Assembly: GCA_945835085.1 (NCBI GenBank) | Contig: CAMAIG010000137.1 | Location: 1 to 5,449, forward strand | Source: an uncultured Ruminococcus sp. | GTDB taxonomy: Bacteria; Bacillota; Clostridia; Oscillospirales; Ruminococcaceae | Reading direction: 5' to 3' | DNA: 5,449 nucleotides | In this document: positions 1 to 5,449 of the stretch, piece after piece | Layout of the letters: each line of letters opens with the position of its first letter | How positions within the stretch are numbered: position 1 is the stretch's first letter | Program-made: the position numbers and the translations under genes | The notes under the pieces: generated by a model | What the model was told of the DNA's origin: nothing | Database searches by the model: none | Seen by the model: the letters and a program-made list of their open reading frames with translations, nothing else

Positions 1-1
1 T

Positions 2-1396
2 ATGAGTAAAAATTGTGCAATTATCCTTGCGGGAGGTCAGGGCAAAAGAATGAAGTCCGACCTTCCCAAGCCCATGTTTGAAGTGCTGGGAATGCCCATG
101 CTTGATTGGGTAACCACAGCCTGCGAGGAATCGGGAATAACCGATATCTGCATAGTCACAGGCTTTAATTCACAGGTCATAGAAAAGCACCTTAACGGCA
201 AATACCATACCGTCCTCCAGCCCGAAAGAAAGGGCACAGGTCACGCAGTTATGATGGCATCGGACTGGCTTAAAGACCGCCCCGACAGCAACGTCCTCGT
301 CTTAAATGGCGACGCCCCCTTTATTGATAAGGACACTATCCTCGGCGCACTTGAATGTCATGAACGGAATAACAGTGCCGTAACAGTGATAACCGCCGAG
401 ATAGACACCCCCACAGGCTACGGAAGAATACTCCGAGGAGAAAACGGCATCACAAGCATAGTAGAGGAGAAGGACGCCGCTGCCGAGCAGAAAAAGATAC
501 ACGAGATAAATTCGGGCGCATATTGGTTCTCGGTTTCTCACCTTCTTTCCGCACTTGACGAGATAAAGCCAAATAATTCACAGGGAGAGTATTATCTCAC
601 CGATACCATAAGCATACTTATCGGCAAGGGATTTCGTGCAGATGCATATATTTCTGCAAATTCCGACTCGGTTTTAGGTGCAAATGACAGAAAAGGTCTT
701 TTGTTATTGAATAATACGGCAAGATTTGCTATAATAAATAAGCTGATGGACGACGGCGTGGAATTTACCTGTACCGACGGCGTCACCATAGGAAGAGATG
801 TTAAGATAGGAGCAGGCACCGTGATAATGCAGGGCGTTATCATAAACGGAAGCGTGACTATCGGTGAAAACTGTAAGATAGGACCTAACTGCATCATTGA
901 AAATTCCCGCATCGGCAATAATGTAACTCTCAACACCGTCCAGAGCTATGACAGCACAGTGGAGGACGGGGCAAAGATAGGTCCCTTTGTTCAGCTTCGT
1001 CCCGGAAGCAGGATATGCAAAGGTGTAAAGATAGGGGATTTTGTTGAGGTCAAGAACTCCGTCATAGGAAATAACACCTCCGTTTCCCACCTTACATATG
1101 TGGGTGACAGCGACGTGGGCAGCGGAGTAAACTTCGGCTGCGGAGTTGCCACCGCAAATTACGACGGTGAAAATAAATACCGCACAGTCATCGGCGACGA
1201 CGCATTTATCGGCTGCAATACAAATCTCGTAGCCCCCGTAAAAATAGGAAATGCGGCATATACAGGTGCAGGCTCCACCATCACAGGGGACGTTCCCGAC
1301 GGAGCACTTGCAGTTGAGCGAGGCGATACCCGTATCATCGAAGGCTACGGAAACAGAAAGCTCAAAGGCAGGATAGCGAAAAATCATAAGGAATGA
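2..1396 (+). CDS. glmU: Bifunctional GlmU: N-acetylglucosamine-1-phosphate uridyltransferase / glucosamine-1-phosphate acetyltransferase
   Basis: This cytoplasmic enzyme, a trimer in known members, acetylates glucosamine-1-phosphate with acetyl-CoA and then couples the product to UTP, giving UDP-GlcNAc for peptidoglycan. The 464-residue length is normal for the family. The N-terminal pyrophosphorylase domain (about 1-230) shows LAGGQGKRM (9-17) with LPKPM (K23), the nucleotide loop Q73...GTGHA (78-82), metal-binding D104 in NGDAPF, EINSG (168-172) and N228. A linker helix leads to a left-handed beta-helix of hexapeptide repeats (about 255-440). Acetyltransferase residues fall at the same numbers as in E. 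coli GlmU: R333, K351, H363, Y366, N377, N386-Y387 and K392. C380 and C405 replace E. coli Ala and Ser, as in my recollection of the B. subtilis enzyme. The ATG begins at base 2, so its ribosome site and promoter lie outside the window, but the protein begins where family members do. There are no frameshifts. prs follows after 61 bases. Confidence 0.97.
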   Translation: MSKNCAIILAGGQGKRMKSDLPKPMFEVLGMPMLDWVTTACEESGITDICIVTGFNSQVIEKHLNGKYHTVLQPERKGTGHAVMMASDWLKDRPDSNVLVLNGDAPFIDKDTILGALECHERNNSAVTVITAEIDTPTGYGRILRGENGITSIVEEKDAAAEQKKIHEINSGAYWFSVSHLLSALDEIKPNNSQGEYYLTDTISILIGKGFRADAYISANSDSVLGANDRKGLLLLNNTARFAIINKLMDDGVEFTCTDGVTIGRDVKIGAGTVIMQGVIINGSVTIGENCKIGPNCIIENSRIGNNVTLNTVQSYDSTVEDGAKIGPFVQLRPGSRICKGVKIGDFVEVKNSVIGNNTSVSHLTYVGDSDVGSGVNFGCGVATANYDGENKYRTVIGDDAFIGCNTNLVAPVKIGNAAYTGAGSTITGDVPDGALAVERGDTRIIEGYGNRKLKGRIAKNHKE

Positions 1397-1402
1397 TTTT
1401 TC
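1378..1402 (+). repeat. AT-rich inverted repeat spanning the glmU stop codon
   Basis: A perfect 10-bp inverted repeat: GAAAAATCAT (1378-1387), a 5-base loop AAGGA, then ATGATTTTTC (1393-1402). The TGA stop of glmU (1394-1396) lies in the 3' arm. Only three pairs are G-C, so an RNA hairpin would be weak, and the T run is inside the stem rather than after it. That is not the layout of a normal intrinsic terminator. It could be a minor 3'-end or pausing signal or chance in AT-rich sequence; the repeat is certain, the function is not. Confidence 0.4.
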
Positions 1403-1443
1403 CCCCGAATAATGTCCTTAATTTTGGAAAATTTATATAAAGC

Positions 1444-1450
1444 AAAGGAG
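1444..1450 (+). promoter_or_regulatory. Ribosome binding site of prs
   Basis: AAAGGAG lies 7 bases before the ATG at 1458. It is a strong Shine-Dalgarno match at ideal spacing and fixes the prs start. No separate promoter is convincing in the 61-base gap: the TATATAA at 1434-1440 is too close to the Shine-Dalgarno to serve as a -10 box for a translatable message. Read-through from glmU is therefore likely. Confidence 0.85.
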
Positions 1451-1457
1451 AAGAAAA

Positions 1458-2420
1458 ATGAATCTTCACGGCAAGGATATCAAGATCTTCACTGCAAACT
1501 CCAATCCCAAGGTAGCAGCTGACATCGCAAAGGCATTGGGACTTCCTCTCGGTCAGTCCGAGGTAGTAACCTTTTCCGACGGCGAGATCAGCGTATCCAT
1601 CAAGGAAAGCGTAAGAGGCTCGGACGTATTCGTAGTACAGTCCACCAGCACTCCCGTAAACGACAACATGATGGAGCTTCTCATAATGATCGACGCATTC
1701 AAGAGAGCTTCTGCGGGACGCATCACAGCAGTAATCCCTTACATGGGCTATGCAAGACAGGACAGAAAGGCAAAGGCAAGAGATCCCATCTCTGCAAAGC
1801 TTGTGGCTGACCTTCTTACAGTTGCGGGAGCTGACAGGATCCTTTCCATGGACCTTCACTGCGCACAGATACAGGGCTTCTACAATATCCCCGTTGACCA
1901 CCTTCTCGGTGTGCCTATCCTCGTTCCTTACTTCATTGAGAAGTTCAAGGATATTAGGGACAATACCATTGTAGTATCACCCGACCTCGGCTCCGTAACA
2001 AGAGCAAGAAACTTCGCAGCAAAGTTTGACGCTCCTCTTGCCATCGTTGACAAGCGCCGTCAGAAGGCAAATGTCTGCGAGGTAATGAACATCATCGGCG
2101 ACGTATCGGGCAAGGACGTTATCCTTGTTGATGACATGATCGACACAGCAGGAACCCTCTGCAACGCAGCAAAGGCTATCATGGAAAAGGGCGGAGCAAA
2201 GTCCGTTACAGCCTGCGCTACACACGGCGTTCTTTCCGGTCCCGCTATTCAGAGAATCCGGGACAGCGTTCTCAAGGAAGTTGTTATTCTTGATACAATA
2301 GCACTTCCCGAGGAGAAGAAAATTGACAAGATCACAGTTCTCCCCGTAGCACCCGTATTTGCACAGGCTATCGAGAGAATTTATGCAGACAGACCTATCT
2401 CTCCTCTTTTCAATACTTGA
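1458..2420 (+). CDS. prs: Ribose-phosphate pyrophosphokinase (PRPP synthase, class I)
   Basis: Transfers pyrophosphate from ATP to ribose-5-phosphate to make PRPP, the precursor of purines, pyrimidines, NAD, histidine and tryptophan. It is a cytoplasmic enzyme, hexameric in known class I members. The 320 residues match the usual 310-320. Visible motifs: the ATP-binding FSDGE (39-43), YARQDRK (98-104), the metal-binding signature around MDLHCAQIQGF (131-141, H134), SPDLG (174-178), the catalytic flexible loop DKRR (198-201, K199 and R201), and the PRPP-binding VDDMIDTAGT (224-233). The C-terminus ends in ISPLF, as in many Firmicute enzymes. The start has a good Shine-Dalgarno at 1444-1450. Codon choice is more selective than in the neighbours: only 3 of 32 Ile codons are ATA, consistent with strong expression. 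It sits between glmU and pth as in Bacillus, and the 98-base gap after it holds a strong hairpin. Confidence 0.98.
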   Translation: MNLHGKDIKIFTANSNPKVAADIAKALGLPLGQSEVVTFSDGEISVSIKESVRGSDVFVVQSTSTPVNDNMMELLIMIDAFKRASAGRITAVIPYMGYARQDRKAKARDPISAKLVADLLTVAGADRILSMDLHCAQIQGFYNIPVDHLLGVPILVPYFIEKFKDIRDNTIVVSPDLGSVTRARNFAAKFDAPLAIVDKRRQKANVCEVMNIIGDVSGKDVILVDDMIDTAGTLCNAAKAIMEKGGAKSVTACATHGVLSGPAIQRIRDSVLKEVVILDTIALPEEKKIDKITVLPVAPVFAQAIERIYADRPISPLFNT

Positions 2421-2448
2421 TAATCCGCAAAATAGAATACATAAATGC

Positions 2449-2481
2449 ACCCCGCAGGGCATATAAACGTCCCTGCGGGGT
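2449..2481 (+). terminator. GC-rich hairpin between prs and pth, possible weak terminator or RNA processing site
   Basis: CCCCGCAGGG (2450-2459) pairs perfectly with CCCTGCGGGG (2471-2480), extended by an A-T pair at 2449/2481, around an 11-base loop (2460-2470). The stem is very stable and is the strongest secondary structure noticed in the window. It begins 29 bases after the prs stop, a typical terminator position. The downstream run is poor, though: TTATCCCCGTTTAC has no continuous T tract. Complete termination is therefore doubtful. Partial termination, mRNA 3'-end protection of prs, or a processing point separating prs from pth-mfd are all plausible. Confidence 0.5.
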
Positions 2482-2490
2482 TATCCCCGT
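2475..2490 (+). other. Short alternative hairpin overlapping the prs-pth stem
   Basis: CGGGG (2476-2480) can pair with CCCCG (2485-2489) around a TTAT loop, plus a G-U pair at 2475/2490. The 5' arm is the end of the 3' arm of the larger hairpin (2449-2481), so the two folds exclude each other. The larger stem forms first and is far more stable, so this fold would only matter if the first were opened, for example by a ribosome or a protein. No leader peptide or ligand-binding structure was seen to drive such a switch. Confidence 0.3.
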
Positions 2491-2502
2491 TTACACAAAA
2501 AA

Positions 2503-2512
2503 AGGAAGGAAG
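2503..2512 (+). promoter_or_regulatory. Ribosome binding site of pth
   Basis: The purine run AGGAAGGAAG precedes the ATG at 2519 with about 8 bases from the second GGA. It decides the start: the reading frame stays open upstream to a TTG at 2417, but that codon overlaps the prs stop and has no such site. The run lies downstream of both predicted hairpins and stays single-stranded in either fold. Confidence 0.8.
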
Positions 2513-2518
2513 CACAGC

Positions 2519-3145
2519 ATGAGCATTTTCGATATTTTCGACCAGCTTAATAAAAACAAAACGCCGGAGCCTTCGGGACCTGTTGAATATATAATCGCAG
2601 GGCTTGGAAATCCCGGGGCACAGTATGAAAATACCCGCCATAATGCAGGCTTTATGACAGTAGATACTCTGGCGGAGAAATATAAATTCGAGATAAAAAA
2701 GCTGAAATTCAAATCCCTCACAGCGGATACCGTAATTGCCGGCAAGCGCTGTCTTGTGATGAAGCCCTCGACCTTTATGAATAAATCGGGAGAAGCAATA
2801 TCCGAAGCGATGAATTTCTACAAGATATCCCCCGAAAATGTGATAATATGCTATGATGATATAAGCCTTGAGCCGGGAAAGCTCAGGATCCGCAGAAAAG
2901 GCTCCGACGGGGGACACAACGGCATAAAATCCATAATCTATCTCACAGGCTCCCAGGATTTTCCCAGAGTAAAGATAGGCGTGGGAGCAAAACCCCATAA
3001 GGACTATGACCTTGCAGCATGGGTGCTGGGAAATTTCTCCTCCGAGGATATTCTGAAGCTCCATGAAGCCACAGAAAACGCCTGCGAAGCCATAGAGCTT
3101 ATCGTAAAAGGACAGACAGACAAGGCAATGAACAAGTTTAACTGA
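2519..3145 (+). CDS. pth: Peptidyl-tRNA hydrolase (Pth1 family) with a short N-terminal extension
   Basis: Cleaves the ester bond of peptidyl-tRNAs that drop off ribosomes, recycling tRNA; essential in most bacteria, and called spoVC in Bacillus. The protein is 208 residues. The family core begins at EYIIAGLGNPG (23-33, N31), then NTRHNAGF (38-45) with catalytic H41, KPSTFMNKSG (82-91, N88), YDD (112-114) with the catalytic Asp at D113, and GGHNGIKS (131-138, N134). All key residues are thus present. Two oddities: about 22 residues precede the core, which in most Pth proteins starts within a few residues of Met, and the usual Asp in the DLDL motif is Ser116. The ATG is chosen by the ribosome site at 2503-2512. 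mfd follows 19 bases later, so the two are probably co-transcribed. In Bacillus a ctc gene would lie upstream; here there is only the hairpin. Confidence 0.96.
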   Translation: MSIFDIFDQLNKNKTPEPSGPVEYIIAGLGNPGAQYENTRHNAGFMTVDTLAEKYKFEIKKLKFKSLTADTVIAGKRCLVMKPSTFMNKSGEAISEAMNFYKISPENVIICYDDISLEPGKLRIRRKGSDGGHNGIKSIIYLTGSQDFPRVKIGVGAKPHKDYDLAAWVLGNFSSEDILKLHEATENACEAIELIVKGQTDKAMNKFN

Positions 3146-3152
3146 TATACCG

Positions 3153-3158
3153 AAAGGA
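3153..3158 (+). promoter_or_regulatory. Ribosome binding site of mfd
   Basis: AAAGGA lies 6 bases before the ATG at 3165, inside the 19-base pth-mfd gap. There is no room for a promoter or terminator between the two genes, so mfd is expected to be read from the pth message. Confidence 0.8.
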
Positions 3159-3164
3159 AAAGCT

Positions 3165-5449
3165 ATGAGTATATATGCGGAAAACTCCGTTTTTTCAAAG
3201 CTTAAACCAATACTTGCAGAGCAGCAGATAATACGGGACGCTGCGGACACAATAAAGCGCGGATATTTTCCCATAACCGTGTCGGGGCTTTCCTCTGTCC
3301 ATAAGTCCCACCTTGCAATGCTCCTTGCGGAGGATTCTTCCGTCCTTGTGATAACCGACGACGAAGCGGGAGCAAAAAGGATATGCGATGATATAAACGA
3401 AATGAGCGGCAGACAGATCGCCTGCACTTATCCCGCAAAGGACATCACCCTTGCAAGAGTAGACCGTGTTTCAAAGGAATATGAATACCTGAGATTATGT
3501 GCCCTTTCAAGGTTTATTGATGGAAGCTGCAAAATAATATGTGCCTCAGCGGAAGCAGCAATGCAGAGAACGATACCTCCCGAGGAGCTTAAAAAACGCA
3601 CCCTGAGAATAGACAGCACAAGCATCATAAATACCTCGGAGCTGGCAGAAAAGCTTATCGGTGCAGGCTATACCCGATGCGACAGTGTTGAATCCCCATC
3701 GCAGTTTTCCATAAGAGGCTCCATTGCAGATATATTCCCCGTCCAGGAATCCGCTCCCGTGAGAATAGAGCTTTGGGGAGAGGACGTGGACTCCATTGCA
3801 TATTTTGACACCGAAACACAGCGCCGCACCGAGGTCATCGACAGCATAACCATATCACCCGCCTCCGAGGTGCTTTTTGACAGCCCCGAGGAGCTTGCCC
3901 TTCGCATAGAGAAGCTTTCTTCGGGAGTAAGAGGAAAGCGAACCGAGCTTATACGGGCAGGTCTTGAAAAGGACGCAGATAATGCCCGAAACGGCATTAC
4001 ACTTGCAAACATAGACAAATATCTTCCCCTTGCCTATGAAAAGCCCGCCCTGCTCACCGATTATCTGAACAGTGACAGCAAGGTGCTTTTCAGTGAGCAT
4101 CATAACTGCATAGAGCGTGCAAAGGGCGTTCTTTCTCAGCACAGCGAAGATATAAAAACTCTTCTTGAACAGGGAGAGCTGTGCCGTGGTCTGGACGGAT
4201 ATCTGACGGAATTTGAGCTGTTTTCGGAGGAAGCGCAGAAATTCCCCTGCATACTTATGGATTCCTTTCTCCGAACAAATGAGATCAGAAGCAAAAGGCT
4301 CCTTACCATCACCGCATATCAGACTGCTCCCTGGGGCGGCGAGATACGTCAGCTGATCGAAGACCTTAAAAGCTTTATCAACCGCAATTATTCCGTAATA
4401 GTCCTTGCAGGCTCGGATAAGACTCTGCCCATAATCGCACAGGACCTTCGTGACGAGGGCATTCCCTGTGATGTAATGACAGAAGGCTCAGAGCTTAAAA
4501 AGGGAAGAGTGCTGCTCACATCGGGAAGCCTGTCCTCGGGCTATGATTACCCCGATATAAAGACAGCCCTTATCACCCAGGCAAAGGCAATGACCTCAAA
4601 AAGAAGGCTCAGAAACAGGAAAAAGGGCGAGGAGATAAAATCCCTTGCAGATATCTCCACAGGAGATCTTGTAGTTCATGCCCTCCACGGCATAGGCAGA
4701 TTTGAGGGAATAAGAAAGCTGGAGCTTGAGGGAATAACAAAGGATTATATAACCATAAAATATGCAGGCACAGACGTGCTTTATGTTCCCGTTACCCAGA
4801 TGGATCTGATATCAAGATATATCGGTCCCCGTGACGATTCGGGAGTAAAGCTCAATAAGCTCTCTTCAAATGACTGGCAGAAGACCCGTTCCCGTGTAAA
4901 GAAAGCCGTAAAGGATATGGCAGACGAGCTTATCGCCCTTTATGCAAAGCGGAGCCAGACAAAGGGCTATGCTTTTTCCGAGGATAACGACTGGCAGTCT
5001 GATTTTGAAGCACGCTTTGATTATACGGAAACCGACGACCAGCTCAGATGCACCGACGAGATAAAGAACGACATGATGAAGCCTATCCCCATGGACAGAC
5101 TTCTCTGCGGAGATGTAGGCTTCGGAAAAACGGAGGTGGCATTCCGTGCCGCATTCAAATGTATGCTTGACGGAAAGCAGTGTGCCATACTTGTGCCCAC
5201 AACAGTGCTTGCATGGCAGCATTATCAGAGTGCGCTGAAAAGATTTGAGCATTTCCCATTTACCATAGAGCTGATGTCCCGTTTCAGAACGAAAAAGCAG
5301 CAGGAGCAGATACTAAAGCAACTGGCAATAGGCTCGGTGGATATGGTCATAGGTACTCACAGACTTGTGCAGAAGGACGTAAAATTCAAGGATCTGGGTC
5401 TTGCCATAATAGACGAGGAGCAGCGTTTCGGAGTGGCACATAAGGAACG
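3165..5449 (+). CDS. mfd: Transcription-repair coupling factor Mfd, N-terminal two thirds (cut by the window edge)
   Basis: Mfd is a DNA translocase that pushes stalled RNA polymerase off damaged template and recruits UvrA for nucleotide excision repair. The frame is open from the ATG to the last base, giving 761 codons of an expected 1150 or so. In order: a UvrB-like N-terminal module with a broken Walker A GLSSVHKS (41-48) and the family block [12 protein letters not shown] (181-192) leading into [12 protein letters not shown]; a poorly conserved middle region; the RNA polymerase interaction domain (about 500-554) with [14 protein letters not shown] and LYVPV (539-543); then the RecG-like translocase with a glutamine motif near Q626, Walker A GDVGFGKT (649-656, K655), PTT (678-680), SRFRT (705-709), GTHRL (730-734) and Walker B DEEQ (750-753). 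The remaining helicase motifs, the TRG motif and the C-terminal domain lie beyond the window. No internal stop or frameshift was found when reading it codon by codon. Confidence 0.97.
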   Translation, partial: MSIYAENSVFSKLKPILAEQQIIRDAADTIKRGYFPITVSGLSSVHKSHLAMLLAEDSSVLVITDDEAGAKRICDDINEMSGRQIACTYPAKDITLARVDRVSKEYEYLRLCALSRFIDGSCKIICASAEAAMQRTIPPEELKKRTLRIDSTSIINTSELAEKLIGAGYTRCDSVESPSQFSIRGSIADIFPVQESAPVRIELWGEDVDSIAYFDTETQRRTEVIDSITISPASEVLFDSPEELALRIEKLSSGVRGKRTELIRAGLEKDADNARNGITLANIDKYLPLAYEKPALLTDYLNSDSKVLFSEHHNCIERAKGVLSQHSEDIKTLLEQGELCRGLDGYLTEFELFSEEAQKFPCILMDSFLRTNEIRSKRLLTITAYQTAPWGGEIRQLIEDLKSFINRNYSVIVLAGSDKTLPIIAQDLRDEGIPCDVMTEGSELKKGRVLLTSGSLSSGYDYPDIKTALITQAKAMTSKRRLRNRKKGEEIKSLADISTGDLVVHALHGIGRFEGIRKLELEGITKDYITIKYAGTDVLYVPVTQMDLISRYIGPRDDSGVKLNKLSSNDWQKTRSRVKKAVKDMADELIALYAKRSQTKGYAFSEDNDWQSDFEARFDYTETDDQLRCTDEIKNDMMKPIPMDRLLCGDVGFGKTEVAFRAAFKCMLDGKQCAILVPTTVLAWQHYQSALKRFEHFPFTIELMSRFRTKKQQEQILKQLAIGSVDMVIGTHRLVQKDVKFKDLGLAIIDEEQRFGVAHKE

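Noticed and set aside
704..1387. A 227-codon minus-strand open frame inside glmU
   Set aside because: It overlaps the beta-helix region of GlmU completely; repetitive hexapeptide codons suppress stops on the other strand. The product has no family resemblance.
1420..1433. Near-palindrome AATTTTGGAAAATT in the glmU-prs gap, considered as an operator or hairpin
   Set aside because: It has only A-T pairs and a two-base centre, so RNA pairing would be negligible, and it matches no operator I can name. Chance in AT-rich spacer is the simpler reading.
1424..1440. A possible promoter (TTGGAA with TATATAA) ahead of prs
   Set aside because: The two elements are only a few bases apart rather than about 17, and the -10-like element would start the transcript inside the Shine-Dalgarno.
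1362..1901. A 179-codon minus-strand open frame across the glmU-prs junction
   Set aside because: Its product is Cys/Tyr-rich with no domain, and it covers the conserved N-terminal coding region of prs. It is a shadow frame.
2417..2518. An upstream TTG start that would extend Pth by 34 residues
   Set aside because: The TTG overlaps the prs stop codon, has no Shine-Dalgarno, and the added residues are simply a translation of the hairpin region. The ATG at 2519 has a strong ribosome site.
2381..3427. A 348-codon open frame on the minus strand opposite pth and the start of mfd
   Set aside because: It lies entirely antisense to two well-recognised genes, its translation is rich in Cys and Ile with no recognisable domain, and it spans the prs-pth gap. 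It arises from codon bias on the plus strand, which rarely uses the reverse complements of stop codons in that frame.

Overview
The window is a compact, all-plus-strand run of four housekeeping genes: glmU (complete from its ATG at base 2), prs, pth and the first two thirds of mfd, which runs off the right edge. No RNA gene, mobile element, CRISPR array or phage-like segment was seen. The order glmU-prs-pth-mfd matches the well-known Bacillus subtilis cluster glmU-prs-ctc-spoVC(pth)-mfd, except that no ctc (L25-family ribosomal protein) gene lies between prs and pth. This order, the purine-rich Shine-Dalgarno sites, the moderate GC content by eye, heavy use of the Ile codon ATA, and Gram-positive-type active-site variants in GlmU all point to a Firmicute. 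A clostridial gut-type bacterium of the Ruminococcus/Oscillospiraceae kind is my best guess, but that level is inference.

Layout: bases 2-1396 encode GlmU, which makes UDP-GlcNAc for peptidoglycan. A 61-base gap, with an AT-rich inverted repeat straddling the glmU stop codon, leads to prs (1458-2420), the PRPP synthase that feeds nucleotide, His and Trp synthesis. A 98-base gap carries a strong 10-11 bp GC-rich hairpin, then pth (2519-3145), peptidyl-tRNA hydrolase with a short extra N-terminal segment. Nineteen bases later mfd (3165 to the edge) encodes the transcription-repair coupling factor, with its UvrB-like N-terminal part, RNA polymerase interaction domain and the first helicase motifs visible.

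The genes probably form one transcription unit or two linked ones, possibly split or tuned at the prs-pth hairpin. They do not form one pathway; what links them is conserved order among Firmicutes and housekeeping roles in cell wall, nucleotide, translation and DNA-repair metabolism. prs differs from its neighbours in codon choice, consistent with higher expression.

I found no convincing undescribed system. The points most worth a second look are the prs-pth hairpin and its overlapping alternative fold, the N-terminal extension of Pth, and the nearly intact but broken Walker A motif in the Mfd N-terminal module.
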